A DNA stretch of 64,000 nucleotides, from the NCBI RefSeq assembly GCF_001423245.1, contig NZ_LMOH01000012.1:645679-709678 (forward strand), given 5' to 3'. Made by a program: the position numbers and the translations under genes. Below, piece after piece: positions 54,371-63,331 of this stretch (positions are counted from its first letter, which is position 1; the number at the start of each line of letters is the position of its first letter). The DNA comes from Aureimonas sp. Leaf324. Lineage in GTDB: Bacteria; Pseudomonadota; Alphaproteobacteria; Rhizobiales; Rhizobiaceae. The notes below the pieces were generated by a model. It had not been told where the DNA came from, did no database searches, and saw only the letters and a list, made by a program, of their open reading frames with translations.

Positions 54371-54387
54371 ACATACGCCGCGTATAT
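54371..54387. promoter_or_regulatory. TetR-type operator ACATACG-CCG-CGTATAT, copy 2
   Basis: Same arrangement as copy 1 with one mismatch in the right half. The 30-bp centre-to-centre spacing, about three helical turns, would place two dimers on the same DNA face. Confidence 0.65.
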
Positions 54388-54464
54388 CAAATGCGCGGGA
54401 GGAAGTGAAGCGCGCGCAAGCGCCTCCACGCCCGCTCCTCCTTATCTATGTCAGGAACCGACCC

Positions 54465-54863
54465 ATGCTTCAGCGCCAGGCCATCATTCCCGCCAACCGC
54501 CACGCCCTCTACGACGCCCATCGCTATTCTGCGGCCATCCGCTCGGGCGACCTCCTGTTCGTGTCGGGTCAGGTCGGCAGCCGCGAGGACGGCTCGCCCG
54601 AGCCCGACTTCGAGGCGCAGGTCCGGCAGGCCTTCACCAACCTCGCCAACGTCCTCGCCGCCGCCGGCTGCACCTTCGGCGACGTGATCGACGTCACCAC
54701 CTTCCACACCGACCCGGAAGCGCAGTTCGAGGCGATCATGAAAGTGCGCGACGGCGTGATCGGCGCGGCGCCCTATCCCAACTGGACGGCGGTCGGCGTC
54801 ACGTGGCTGGCGGGCTTCGACTTCGAGATCAAGGTGATCGCGCGCGTGCCGGCAAGTGCCTGA
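54465..54863 (+). CDS. RidA family (YjgF/YER057c/UK114) protein
   Basis: A 132-residue protein of the Rid family, which deaminates reactive enamine/imine intermediates. The pattern YSAAIRSGDLLFVSGQVG.... and the late IKVIARVP are typical. The Arg that binds carboxylate in RidA proper is not clearly in place, so this is more likely an Rid subfamily member than RidA itself. ATG 54465 gives MLQRQAIIP. Divergent from the TetR gene with two operators between; convergent with the FAD/NAD(P)-binding gene. Confidence 0.88.
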   Translation: MLQRQAIIPANRHALYDAHRYSAAIRSGDLLFVSGQVGSREDGSPEPDFEAQVRQAFTNLANVLAAAGCTFGDVIDVTTFHTDPEAQFEAIMKVRDGVIGAAPYPNWTAVGVTWLAGFDFEIKVIARVPASA

Positions 54864-54872
54864 CGCGGCGGC

Positions 54873-56282
54873 TCAGACGGCCTGCCGCAGGTCTCTGACG
54901 TCTCGATCCTCGGCGAGAACCTCGCCGAGGATGCGGGCGACGAGTTCGGCATGGGCCGTCACCTGCGGCAACCCCATCAACTCGCCGAACGTGCCGCGTG
55001 CCAGCGGCCCGGCGATGAGAAGACCCGGCACGACCGCGCCGTCGCGCCCGATGGCGCGGTGGGCGGCATCGACCCGCAGCCCGAGGCCGACGCGGTCGAG
55101 ATCGACCAGTCCTGCCTCGTAGAGGGAGCGGACCGGCTCGCGGTCCACGACGGCGCGGTGAGCGGGCCCGGTCGTGTTGACGACGACGTCGAAGCGCCCC
55201 GTCTCGACGGCTCGCCGGCCGCGCGGCCGCCACGCGACGTGGAGCCCGTCCGCCTCGGGCCGGGAGGAGACGAGCGAAGCGGCGACGAGGCGAAAGCGGC
55301 CCTCGCCGTCCAGACGGTCGAGAACATCAGCCACCTGCGGCGCGATGCGGAACCGGTGCACATCCCAGAAGCTGCGCAGTCGATGCACCACACGGCGTCG
55401 CTCGGCCTCCGGCAGCGCGCCCCAGATTGCCGCCCCGTCGCCGCGCAGGGCATCGAGAACGGCGTGCCAGCTGATCCCCTGCCCCGTCGCCTCCGCGATC
55501 GCCTGCCGGGCGCGGCGGATGAGTTCGCTCGCCGTGCGGGCGGGGACGGACGTAAAGTCCCCGAACGGCTCGACCGCCGACGGGGCATGGCCGCGCGAGC
55601 GCAGTCCGTTGCGCGACAGCATCAGGATCGGGCCGCGATGCCCGCGCCGGTCGAGCGAGGCCACCATGTCGGCGGCCGTCAGCCCGCTGCCGACGACGAG
55701 GACACGCGCGTCCGACGGCACGCCATCCAGCGCGTCCGGCTCGCCGGGATCGGCGACCAAGCGCGGATCGCCGGCGAGAGGCCGCAGCGCAGCCGGCACC
55801 GCCGGCGGCGGATGCGTCGTCGCCACGACGAGGAGATCGGCTTGGAGCGAGCCGTCCGCGAGAGCGACGTCGAACGTCCCGTCGGCGCGGCGCGCGATCG
55901 CCTCGGCCGCGGTGCGGCGATGGACGATCCGGCCGCTCGCGACGAAGGGCGCGAGGGCGTCGGCGACGTAGCGCCCGAAGAGGCCCCGCTGCGGAAAGGC
56001 CTGGCCCGACGCGATCACGGCGTCCGGGTCGTCCGCGATAGTGCCGGTCGTCCGGAGCCAGCGTGCGAAGGCGTCCGGGTCCTGCGTGTCGAGGCTCATC
56101 CGGTCGGCGGGCACGTTGATGCGATGGGCGGGATCGCGCGTCCCATAGGCGAGCCCCGCCCCCAGGACCTCGCGCGGCTCGACGACGACGATTTGCGCCC
56201 GCCGCCCCGCCGGGGACCGCGCGAGATGGTAGGCGACGGCCGCGCCGGTGAAGCCGCCGCCGATGATCGCAATCGTCGTCAC
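54873..56282 (-). CDS. FAD/NAD(P)-binding protein (YdhS/lysine-hydroxylase-like fold)
   Basis: A 469-residue flavoprotein with an N-terminal FAD motif ([20 protein letters not shown]) and a second dinucleotide site around residues 191-200 ([14 protein letters not shown]), the arrangement of FAD- and NAD(P)H-dependent hydroxylases and YdhS-like proteins. It is the last gene of the organosulfur operon, overlapping the ssuD stop region by 4 bases (ATGA). Role inferred: an auxiliary oxidoreductase in organosulfur use; the substrate is unknown. Confidence 0.83.
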   Translation of the reverse strand: MTTIAIIGGGFTGAAVAYHLARSPAGRRAQIVVVEPREVLGAGLAYGTRDPAHRINVPADRMSLDTQDPDAFARWLRTTGTIADDPDAVIASGQAFPQRGLFGRYVADALAPFVASGRIVHRRTAAEAIARRADGTFDVALADGSLQADLLVVATTHPPPAVPAALRPLAGDPRLVADPGEPDALDGVPSDARVLVVGSGLTAADMVASLDRRGHRGPILMLSRNGLRSRGHAPSAVEPFGDFTSVPARTASELIRRARQAIAEATGQGISWHAVLDALRGDGAAIWGALPEAERRRVVHRLRSFWDVHRFRIAPQVADVLDRLDGEGRFRLVAASLVSSRPEADGLHVAWRPRGRRAVETGRFDVVVNTTGPAHRAVVDREPVRSLYEAGLVDLDRVGLGLRVDAAHRAIGRDGAVVPGLLIAGPLARGTFGELMGLPQVTAHAELVARILGEVLAEDRDVRDLRQAV

Positions 56283-57451
56283 GACTGGCTGGCGATCCGC
56301 GTCGGGCGGCTGTCGCCGGCGATCGTCTCGCCGAAGGGCCCGGTGTTGACCCCGGCCGAGCGCGTGCGCAGCGGATGGTTCAAAGGCAGGCGCGGCAGGA
56401 CGAGCTCGGCGAAGCGATAGACTTCCTCCAAATGCGGGTAGCCCGACAGGATGAAGCTGTCGATGCCGAGGCGGCGGTACTCGTCGATGCGCTCGGCCAC
56501 CGTGTCGGGGTCGCCCACCAGCGCCGTGCCGGCGCCGCCGCGCACGAGGCCGACGCCCGCCCAGAGGTTCGGGCTGACCTCCAGCTTGTCGCGGCGGCCG
56601 CCGTGGAGGCGGCTCATGCGGGCCTGGCCGACCGAGTCCATGCGCGAGAACACCTCCTGCGCCTGCGCGATCGTCGCGTCGTCGAGGCGGCTGATCAGGT
56701 CGTCGGCCGCTTCCCAGGCCTTGGTCGTCGTCTCGCGGACGATCACGTGGAGGCGGATGCCGAAGGAGACCTCGCGCCCCTTCTTCTCCGCCAGCGCCCG
56801 CACGGTCTGGATCTTCTCGGCGACGAGCGCCGGAGGCTCGCCCCAGGTCAGATACTTGTCGATCTGTTCGGCCGCGACGTCGTTAGCCGCTTCCGACGAG
56901 CCGCCGAAATAGAGCGGCGGATAGGGGGTCTGGATCGGCGGAAAGAGCAGCCGGCCGTCCGAGATGCGGAAGTGCTTGCCTTCGTGATCCACCGTCTCGC
57001 CTGCGAGCACGCGCTTGTAGATATCGAGGAACTCGCGCGTCACCTCGTAGCGCTCGGCATGGCTGAGGAAGATGCCGTCGCCGCCGTTCTCCTTCGGATC
57101 GCCGCCGGTCACGACATTGATCAGGAGCCGGCCGTTGGAGATCCGGTCGAGCGTCGCCGTCATGCGCGCGGCGAGCGTCGGGGACTGGAGGCCGGGACGC
57201 ACGGCCACGAGAAAGCGCAGCCGCTCCGTCAGCGGCGCGAGCGCCGAGGCGATCACCCAGGAATCCTCGCAGGAGCGACCGGTCGGCAGCAGCGCGCCGT
57301 AATAGCCGAGCTGATCGGCGCCCTGCGCGATCTGCTTGAGATACAGAAGATCGACGGCGCGGCCGCCCTCGCTGGTGCCGAGATAGCGGCTGTCACCGTG
57401 CGTCGGCAGGAACCAGAGGACGTTGATCGCGTCGGGAATGGAAAGGGGCAT
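56279..57451 (-). CDS. ssuD: FMNH2-dependent alkanesulfonate monooxygenase
   Basis: A 390-residue enzyme closely similar to E. coli SsuD over most of its length ([28 protein letters not shown]-equivalent [12 protein letters not shown], and a central [20 protein letters not shown]). It releases sulfite from alkanesulfonates with O2 and FMNH2. The C-terminal about 20 residues ([15 protein letters not shown]) extend past the E. coli protein. The reduced flavin is supplied by the flavin reductase encoded just upstream. The expected SsuABC transporter is not here; a MetNIQ-like one is. Confidence 0.95.
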   Translation of the reverse strand: MPLSIPDAINVLWFLPTHGDSRYLGTSEGGRAVDLLYLKQIAQGADQLGYYGALLPTGRSCEDSWVIASALAPLTERLRFLVAVRPGLQSPTLAARMTATLDRISNGRLLINVVTGGDPKENGGDGIFLSHAERYEVTREFLDIYKRVLAGETVDHEGKHFRISDGRLLFPPIQTPYPPLYFGGSSEAANDVAAEQIDKYLTWGEPPALVAEKIQTVRALAEKKGREVSFGIRLHVIVRETTTKAWEAADDLISRLDDATIAQAQEVFSRMDSVGQARMSRLHGGRRDKLEVSPNLWAGVGLVRGGAGTALVGDPDTVAERIDEYRRLGIDSFILSGYPHLEEVYRFAELVLPRLPLNHPLRTRSAGVNTGPFGETIAGDSRPTRIASQS

Positions 57452-57486
57452 GGGCTCGGGACCTTTTTCGATCGATGCGCCGGGCG

Positions 57487-58032
57487 TCAGACGGCCGCGC
57501 GATAGGCGCCGTAGCGGCCATGGCTGTAGACGAGCGGATCGCCCGCCCCGAGGCGCACGGCTCGTACCGCGCCGAAGACCAGCGCATGGCTATGATGCTC
57601 GATGATCCGCTCGACCTCGCAGTCGACCACCGCAAGCGCACCTTCCAGAAGGCTTGCGCCGGTTTCGAGGATGGTCCAGTCGGCGCCGAGATAGCGGTCG
57701 GCGCCCTTCGCCCCGCCGCGCCCGGCGAAGCGGTCGGCGATGCCCTCGTGGTGTGCCGCCAGGAGGTTGACGCCGTAGTGGCCGAAGCGGCGGACCACCG
57801 GAAGCGTCGAGGACGAGAGGTTGAGCGAGACCAGCATGGTCTCCGGCTCCATCGACAGGGAATGGGCCGAGGTGACGGTGGCGCCCGTCCGATCCGCGCC
57901 GGTGCCGGCGGTGATGACGCAGACACCGCCGACGAGATGACGCATCGCATCCTTCAGGCCGGGCTCGATCGGGGGCACGGCGAGCCCGCCGGCGAGGGAA
58001 TGGCTGAGGATGAAGGGAGCGGTGACGGACAT
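57487..58032 (-). CDS. Flavin reductase domain protein (two-component monooxygenase reductase)
   Basis: A 181-residue NAD(P)H:FMN reductase of the flavin_reduct family: the flavin-binding region [36 protein letters not shown] and the later [22 protein letters not shown] are clear, and the C-terminal [16 protein letters not shown] is typical. It is distinct from the SsuE/MsuE fold. ATG 58032 overlaps the upstream monooxygenase stop by TGATG. It supplies reduced flavin to SsuD and/or the NtaA/DszA-type enzyme. Confidence 0.9.
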   Translation of the reverse strand: MSVTAPFILSHSLAGGLAVPPIEPGLKDAMRHLVGGVCVITAGTGADRTGATVTSAHSLSMEPETMLVSLNLSSSTLPVVRRFGHYGVNLLAAHHEGIADRFAGRGGAKGADRYLGADWTILETGASLLEGALAVVDCEVERIIEHHSHALVFGAVRAVRLGAGDPLVYSHGRYGAYRAAV

Positions 58033-59444
58033 CACGAGACCTCAAGCGACAGATGGGAGGAGGGCACAGCGGCAGCCGCCGTGCGCGCGGACAGATGGGA
58101 GGACACGCCGGCATGACGCGCGGTCAGGCGATCGCCCTCGCCCAAAAGGCGGCGGCGCAGCGTGCCCTCGGCATAGGCGGTCTTGTAGCGACCCCTCGCC
58201 TGCAGGGCGGGAACCACGAAGCGGCAGACATCGTGCCAGCATTCGGGCACGACGGTTCGGGTCAGGTTGAACCCGTCGATCTCGCCCTCGTCGACCCAGC
58301 GCGCCATCTCGGCCGCGACCGTGTCGCCCGAACCGACAAGGAGCGGATAGCGGCCGCCGAGCTTCAGCCCGTCGAGAAGCTGGCGCTTCGATAGGCCCTT
58401 GCGGCGCGCCGCAGCGGTGGTCGACTGGATGGCGTTGGTCGGGCCGTAGGCGATCTCGTCGTCCGGGCCGTAGCGCGAGAAATCGATGCCGCTGCCGGCG
58501 GCGAAATGCGCAAGGCCCGCCTCCGGGCTGGCATGGGCGACGTAGTCGAGAAGTCGCTCCTCGGCCTCGGCGTCCGTCGCGCCGGTGACGACGCTGAGGC
58601 CGACGAAGATGCGGATGTCGTCAACCCGGCGCCCGGCCGAGACCACGGCCGCGCGAAGCTCGCGCGCGGTGCGGCGCGCGGCCTCCGGGTCGGACGCCGA
58701 GATGAACACGCATTCGGCATGGCGCGCGGCGAAGCGCTGTCCCCGGCCCGAAGTGCCCGCCTGGAAAAGGACCGGCGTGCGCTGCGGCGAGGGCTCCGAC
58801 AGGTGATAGCCCCGCCCTTGGTAGTACGGGCCTTCGTGCCGGATCTCGTGGATCGCGGCGGGGTCGGCGAAGACGCGCGCCGACTTGTCGCGGCGCACGG
58901 CGTCCTCGTCCCAGCTCGTTTCCCAGAGCTTGTAGAGGAAGTCGAGATAGTCGTCCGCCCGGTCGTAGCGCTCGTCGTGCTCGGCCATGGCGTCGCGCCC
59001 GACCGCGCGCGCCGCACTGTCGAGATAGCCGGTGACGATGTTCCAGCCGATCCGCCCGTCCGTCAGGTGATCGAGCGTCGAGAAGCGGCGCGCGAAGGTG
59101 TAGGGGTGTTCGACCGCCGTGTTGACAGTGACGCCGAAGCCGAGATGCTCGGTGACGGCGGCCATCGCCGGCACCAGCAGCGTCGGGTCGTTCACCGGCA
59201 ACTGGATCGCTTCGCGCGCCGTCAGGTCGATCGAGCCGCCATAGACGTCGTAGACGCCGACGATATCGGCGATGAACACGGCATCGAAGAGACCGGCCTC
59301 CAGCGTACGCGCGAGTTCGGTCCAGTAGCCGATCGTCGTGTAGTCCTGCGACCGGTCGCGCGGGTGCGTCCACAGGCCGTGGTTGATGTGGCCGACGCAG
59401 TTCATCGTGAACGCGTTCAAAAGGATCTCTTTGCGGGCCGTCAT
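58032..59444 (-). CDS. FMN-dependent monooxygenase, NtaA/SnaA/DszA family
   Basis: A 470-residue luciferase-like monooxygenase of the NtaA/DszA clade: LNAFTMNCVGHINHGLWTHP near the start, TTVNT-like GVTVNTAVEHPYTFARRFSTLDHLTDGRIGWNIVTG, and RGYHLSEPSPQRTPVLFQAGTSGRG. Relatives oxidise sulfones, nitrilotriacetate or pristinamycin precursors; the operon favours an organosulfur substrate. ATG 59444 has a GAGGAG ribosome site; longer frames run into the upstream gap. The extreme C-terminus carries a duplicated SSHLS from a 14-bp direct repeat (58048 and 58090). Confidence 0.92.
   Translation of the reverse strand: MTARKEILLNAFTMNCVGHINHGLWTHPRDRSQDYTTIGYWTELARTLEAGLFDAVFIADIVGVYDVYGGSIDLTAREAIQLPVNDPTLLVPAMAAVTEHLGFGVTVNTAVEHPYTFARRFSTLDHLTDGRIGWNIVTGYLDSAARAVGRDAMAEHDERYDRADDYLDFLYKLWETSWDEDAVRRDKSARVFADPAAIHEIRHEGPYYQGRGYHLSEPSPQRTPVLFQAGTSGRGQRFAARHAECVFISASDPEAARRTARELRAAVVSAGRRVDDIRIFVGLSVVTGATDAEAEERLLDYVAHASPEAGLAHFAAGSGIDFSRYGPDDEIAYGPTNAIQSTTAAARRKGLSKRQLLDGLKLGGRYPLLVGSGDTVAAEMARWVDEGEIDGFNLTRTVVPECWHDVCRFVVPALQARGRYKTAYAEGTLRRRLLGEGDRLTARHAGVSSHLSARTAAAAVPSSHLSLEVS
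58048..58103. repeat. 14-bp direct repeat GACAGATGGGAGGA
   Basis: Two exact copies (58048-58061 and 58090-58103) lie at the 3' end of the NtaA/DszA-type gene, each encoding SSHLS in the reverse reading. It looks like a local duplication extending the protein tail. Confidence 0.6.
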
Positions 59445-59598
59445 GCCGTTTGCTCCTCGGGTCGCGCCGCGGCGCGAGAAGCAACGGTGCGCAGGAAAGT
59501 TATGGTCGCAGGCGCTCTTCCGCCACGTCGAGAGGCCGAGAACGGGGTCGCCGCGACGGACGCGGGCGGGTGGAAGCGGATCATCGCCGTGTCCCTCC

Positions 59599-60252
59599 TC
59601 AGCGAGTGCGCAGGCGGCGGACGGCGACATCGCCCGCGAACTGCACCACCGAGACCAGCGCCACTAGGATGACGATGACGACCAGCATCAACGTCGTGTC
59701 GAAGCGCTGGTAGCCGTAGCGGATCGCGAGATCCCCGAGCCCTCCGGCCCCGACCGCGCCGGCCATGGCCGACGCGCCGATCATGGTGACGAGCGTCACC
59801 GTGAAGCCGCCGACAAGGCCCGGCAGCGCTTCGGGCAGGAGAACGTGGTGGATGATGTGCCGCCGCCGGCATCCCATCGCCTGCGCCGCCTCGATCAGAC
59901 CGGCGTCCACCTCGCGTAGCGATACTTCCGCGATGCGCGCGAAGAAGGGCGTCGCCGAGATCGACAGCGGGACGATCGCCGCCCAGACGCCGATCGTGGT
60001 GCCGGTGAGAAACCGCGTCAGCGGCAGGAGCGCGACGAGAAGCACGATGAAGGGCGTCGCACGGAAGCCGTTGACGATCGACGACAGGACGCGGTGCGCC
60101 ACGGGGGCGGCGGCGATGCCGCCGGGCGCCGAGAGGACGAGGAACAGGGCCAGCGGAACGCCGGCCAGAAGTGCGATCCCCGCCGAGATGCCGACCATCG
60201 AGAGCGTGTCGAGAAACGCCTGCTGGAGGCGTGTGATCATCGCGTCAGACAT
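59599..60252 (-). CDS. ABC permease, MetI type
   Basis: A 217-residue inner-membrane permease with the MetI pattern: LQQAFLDTLSMVGISAGIAL at the start, RATPFIVLLVALLPLTRFLTGTTIG, and the EAA-like loop IEAAQAMGCRRRHIIHHVLLPEALPGLVGG. It pairs with the MetN-like ATPase, whose stop it overlaps by 8 bases. Although called methionine permease by family, it probably carries an organosulfur compound here. A 154-bp gap separates it from the monooxygenase gene downstream. Confidence 0.92.
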   Translation of the reverse strand: MSDAMITRLQQAFLDTLSMVGISAGIALLAGVPLALFLVLSAPGGIAAAPVAHRVLSSIVNGFRATPFIVLLVALLPLTRFLTGTTIGVWAAIVPLSISATPFFARIAEVSLREVDAGLIEAAQAMGCRRRHIIHHVLLPEALPGLVGGFTVTLVTMIGASAMAGAVGAGGLGDLAIRYGYQRFDTTLMLVVIVILVALVSVVQFAGDVAVRRLRTR

Positions 60253-61375
60253 AGCCGAGAACCTTCGCCTGCGTGTTCGGGATGGCGTTCAGATCGAGCC
60301 GTCCGGCGCCAAGCCTGACGGCCAGGAGGAGGCGCCCTTGCGTGTGGCCGCCGATCCGCTCGAGTGCCGCGTCGACGAGGCGAAGGCTGCCGGGGAAGCG
60401 CGCGGCGAGGAGCGCGAGATCGGGCTCCGCCGCGCCGAGATAGCGAAGTTCGACCAGCGCCTCCTCGTCGTCCGTACCGCGCGGCTCGGGCGTCAGGCGT
60501 GCCGCGAGATCATCCGGCAGGCCGCGCGTCAGCGGCGCCAGCAGCGCCTTCGTCGCCGGATGGGCCGGTCGCCCGAAGACCTGCCAGACCGGCCCGGTCT
60601 CGGCGACCTCGCCGCGGTCGAGCACCAGCACGCGGTCGCAGATCTCGCGGATCACGCTCATCTCGTGGGTGATCAGGATGATCGTGAGCCCGAGCGTGCG
60701 GTTGATGTCTTTCAGGAGCGACAGGATCTGCAGCGTCGTCTCGGGATCGAGCGCCGACGTCGCCTCGTCGCAGAGAAGGATCTCGGGGCCGGACACCAGC
60801 GCCCGCGCGATGCCGACGCGCTGCTTCTGACCGCCCGACAGGCGTGAGGGATAGACGCTCTCCTTGCCCTCGAGGCCGACCAGCGCCAGCACCTCGGCGA
60901 CGCGCCGGTCGATCTCGGCACGCGGGGCGCCGGCGACGCGCAGCGGCAGGGCGACGTTCTCGCGCACCGTCTTGGCCGAGAGGAGGTTGAAGTGCTGGAA
61001 CACCATGCCGACCCGGCGCCGGAAGGCGACCAGCGCGTCGGTGCCGAGCGCGGCGACATCCTCGCCGTCGACGAGGACGCGGCCCTCGGTCGGCTCCTCC
61101 AGCCGGTTCACCAGCCGCAAGAGGCTCGACTTGCCGGCACCGGACCGACCGATGATCCCGAACACGGAGCCCTCGGACACCTCGACGTCGATGCCGCCGA
61201 GCGCCCTGACGTCGCCGGACGCGGCGCGATAGGTCTTGCCGACGCCCTCGAAGCGCACCGAACCGGCGCGACGCCCGACGAGGGGGCGCTCCACCGTCCT
61301 CGATGCCTCGCGTGCGACCGGGGGAAGCGAAGCGGCAAAGCCCGATCGGGCGAGGGGAAGGGCGAGTTCGGACAT
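60245..61375 (-). CDS. ABC ATPase, MetN type with C-terminal NIL domain
   Basis: A 376-residue ATPase. An unusual N-terminal extension of about 50 residues (SELALPLARSGFAASLPPV...) precedes the standard domain: Walker A GRSGAGKSS, Q-loop VFQHFNLLSAKTV, signature LSGGQKQRVGIARAL, Walker B ILLCDEATSALDPET, switch His THEMSVI. The C-terminal about 75 residues (LVELRYLGAAEPDLALLAARFPGSLRLVDAALERI) form a NIL-type regulatory domain, which in MetN binds methionine and shuts the transporter down; here it may sense a sulfur end product. Confidence 0.93.
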   Translation of the reverse strand: MSELALPLARSGFAASLPPVAREASRTVERPLVGRRAGSVRFEGVGKTYRAASGDVRALGGIDVEVSEGSVFGIIGRSGAGKSSLLRLVNRLEEPTEGRVLVDGEDVAALGTDALVAFRRRVGMVFQHFNLLSAKTVRENVALPLRVAGAPRAEIDRRVAEVLALVGLEGKESVYPSRLSGGQKQRVGIARALVSGPEILLCDEATSALDPETTLQILSLLKDINRTLGLTIILITHEMSVIREICDRVLVLDRGEVAETGPVWQVFGRPAHPATKALLAPLTRGLPDDLAARLTPEPRGTDDEEALVELRYLGAAEPDLALLAARFPGSLRLVDAALERIGGHTQGRLLLAVRLGAGRLDLNAIPNTQAKVLGYV

Positions 61376-61422
61376 GGCGAAACCTTCGGATCGGAACCGG
61401 GACAAGGCGGTGGGCCGGGCTC

Positions 61423-62226
61423 TCAGTTCTCCCAGGCGATCGTGTAGAGCTTCGGATCGTTGGCGAACGCCGTGCCGATCGCCTCGCGCACCCGGGGCGA
61501 GGTCTGGAAGATCTTCACGAACCGCGCGATGTCCGGGTCCGCGGCGCGGTCCTTGGCGACCACGAAGCGGATCGCGAACTGGCGGTCGTCGATGCCGGAA
61601 TAGATGAGGCCGCTCGCCGGATCGAAGGCCTTGGCCGCGACGATGAAGTGCGGATAGCCGAGCGCGAGGTCGACGTCGCCGGTGACGCGCACGAGTTGCG
61701 GCCCCTCGACTTCGGTGAAGCTGAGGTTCTTCGGGTTCTCGACGATGTCGTCGAGCGTGCCCTTGAAGCCGACGCCGTCCTTCAGCTTGATGAGGCCCGC
61801 CTTTTCCAGAAGCAGCAGGCCGCGCCCCTGGTTCACCGGATCGTTGGCGATGGCGACCGTTCCGTTCTCGGGGATCTCGTCGAAGCTTTTATGCTTCAGC
61901 GAATAGAGCCCGATATTGGCGAGCGTGCCGGTGCCCACCTCGGCGAACTCGTAGCCGCGCTCGGCCACGGCGTTGTCGAGGAAGGGCTTGTGCTGGAAGT
62001 AGTTGACGTCGATGTCGCCGGCCGCAAGCGCGATGTTGGGCGTCGTCCAGTCCGAGAACTCGACCACCTCGACGTCGAGCCCCTCGGCCTTCGCCTCCTC
62101 GGCGGCCGCCGCCACGGAATCGGCATAGGCGCCCGGCGTGACGCCGACCTTGAGCGCGTCGGCATGAGCCAAGGAGGACAGCCCGAGGACGGCGGTGGCG
62201 ATGCTGGCGAGAAGAAGCGTCTTCAT
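61423..62226 (-). CDS. MetQ/NlpA-family periplasmic binding protein
   Basis: A 267-residue receptor with a Sec signal peptide (about 21 residues, ending LAHADAL) and no lipobox Cys, so soluble rather than lipid-anchored. Family features are VGVTPGAYADS, VNYFQHKPFLDN and NIGLYSLKHKSFDEIP. It opens the organosulfur operon; ATG 62226 is the only start that gives a normal leader, as the extension to 62295 lacks signal-peptide character. Ligand not determined: methionine-like or other sulfur compound. Confidence 0.93.
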   Translation of the reverse strand: MKTLLLASIATAVLGLSSLAHADALKVGVTPGAYADSVAAAAEEAKAEGLDVEVVEFSDWTTPNIALAAGDIDVNYFQHKPFLDNAVAERGYEFAEVGTGTLANIGLYSLKHKSFDEIPENGTVAIANDPVNQGRGLLLLEKAGLIKLKDGVGFKGTLDDIVENPKNLSFTEVEGPQLVRVTGDVDLALGYPHFIVAAKAFDPASGLIYSGIDDRQFAIRFVVAKDRAADPDIARFVKIFQTSPRVREAIGTAFANDPKLYTIAWEN

Positions 62227-62312
62227 GGGTTCCGGGCTCGAGCTTGCGTTGAGTGGCATCAGCCCGCGCCGTGCTGACGGCGTCGAACATGCCATCAGGG
62301 TAAGCCTTCAAT

Positions 62313-62331
62313 ATCTACCGACAAAGTATAT
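62313..62331. promoter_or_regulatory. Operator-like ATCTAC-N7-GTATAT before the MetQ-like gene
   Basis: An inverted repeat, one mismatch, 87 bases upstream of the MetQ-like start. On the minus strand TATACT (62330-62325) is a plausible -10 inside it. It matches the site at 62657-62675 in half-site, spacer length and position near a -10. The T-N11-A outline is compatible with a LysR-type binder (inference). Confidence 0.6.
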
Positions 62332-62656
62332 TATTCTGTTTCCGTCGGACGGGACGGATTCCTTTTTCGGCGTTCTGAACCTCTCGGCGTCGGAGGGATG
62401 CAGCAAGCTCCAGGTGCCGCAGCGGGGCTGACGGTGGATCGCCGCGGACGGCCGGGCGAGGCCGGCTTCGACCCGGTCCACCGGCTGTACGAGCCTACGG
62501 AAACCGCGCACATACGCGCGAACTCGACGCCTGCGGCTCTAATGTCGGACGAGAACGGTGCGACCCTCGATCCGCAACATCGACCGACCCGCTTCGTGCT
62601 CCCGAGCGTCCGATCGACTGCCCGAAATTTGCGTCCCGGCCATCGAAATGAATAAA

Positions 62657-62675
62657 ATCTACCTGTGAAGTAGAT
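62657..62675. promoter_or_regulatory. Operator-like perfect ATCTAC-N7-GTAGAT before msuE
   Basis: A perfect 6-bp inverted repeat with a 7-bp spacer, 49 bases upstream of the msuE start and overlapping a GATAAT -10-like element (62673-62678). Same architecture as the site before the MetQ-like operon, so both operons are probably controlled by one sulfur-responsive regulator that is not encoded here. Confidence 0.65.
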
Positions 62676-62724
62676 AATAGCCGCGTAAGCTTTCAGGCAT
62701 CCAGCGACCTGAGGGGTTCCGCTC

Positions 62725-63303
62725 ATGACCGTCCGCATTCTCGGCATCTCCGGCAGCGTCCGCCGCCCGTCGCGCACCACGACGCTGGTGGCGCAGCTGA
62801 CCCGTCGCATCGCCGGTCCTCTCGGCGGAACGGGCGAGGTGATCGAACTCGTCGACGCCGCGCCCCACCTCCTCTCGGCGCTGGAGCGCGATGCGCTCGG
62901 CGAGATCGGGCAGGACCTGATCAACCGGATCGAGACCGCCGATGCGCTGGTCGTCGGCACACCGGTCTATCGGGCCTCCTATACCGGCGCTCTCAAGCAC
63001 CTCTTCGATCTCGTCGATCACCGGGCCCTCTCGGCTCGGCCGGTCGTCCTCGCCGCGACGGGCGGCAGCACGCTGCATGGCCTCGTGACCGAGCACCAGC
63101 TTCGCCCGCTCCTTTCCTTCTTCGGCGCGCTGACGCTGCCGACGACGCTCTACGCCACCGAGGCAGACTTCGAGAACTTCGCGCTCACCGACCCCGCCAT
63201 CGCCGCGCGCGTCGAGCGCGCCGCGCGCGAGGCCGCTCAGTTGATCGAGGCGCAGCGTCGCGTTTCGACCACCCATCCCGCCCCGATCGCCATCGGCGGC
63301 TGA
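62725..63303 (+). CDS. msuE: NAD(P)H-dependent FMN reductase, MsuE/SsuE family
   Basis: A 192-residue flavodoxin-like reductase with GISGSVRRPSRT (phosphate-binding loop), VVGTPVYRASYTGALKHLFDLVDH and the C-terminal TEHQLRPLLSFFGA. It supplies FMNH2 to the sulfone/sulfonate monooxygenases, and sfnG follows 28 bases downstream, the standard msuE/sfnG pairing. Distinct fold from the flavin_reduct protein at 57487-58032, so the locus has two unrelated reductases. Confidence 0.92.
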   Translation: MTVRILGISGSVRRPSRTTTLVAQLTRRIAGPLGGTGEVIELVDAAPHLLSALERDALGEIGQDLINRIETADALVVGTPVYRASYTGALKHLFDLVDHRALSARPVVLAATGGSTLHGLVTEHQLRPLLSFFGALTLPTTLYATEADFENFALTDPAIAARVERAAREAAQLIEAQRRVSTTHPAPIAIGG

Positions 63304-63331
63304 TCCAACCGTTCCGCCAGGGAGAACCGAC

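Larger units (their letters stand above)
62227..62724. other. 498-bp divergent regulatory region of two sulfur operons
   Basis: Contains the two ATCTAC-type inverted repeats (see below). Short open frames here (for example 62398-62655) are Pro/Arg-rich without a ribosome site and are not supported as genes. Between 62340 and 62640 I see no other structured element. Confidence 0.6.

Noticed and set aside
62398-62655. 85-codon open frame between the sulfur operons
   Set aside because: Pro/Arg-rich, no ribosome site, no domain; the region is regulatory.
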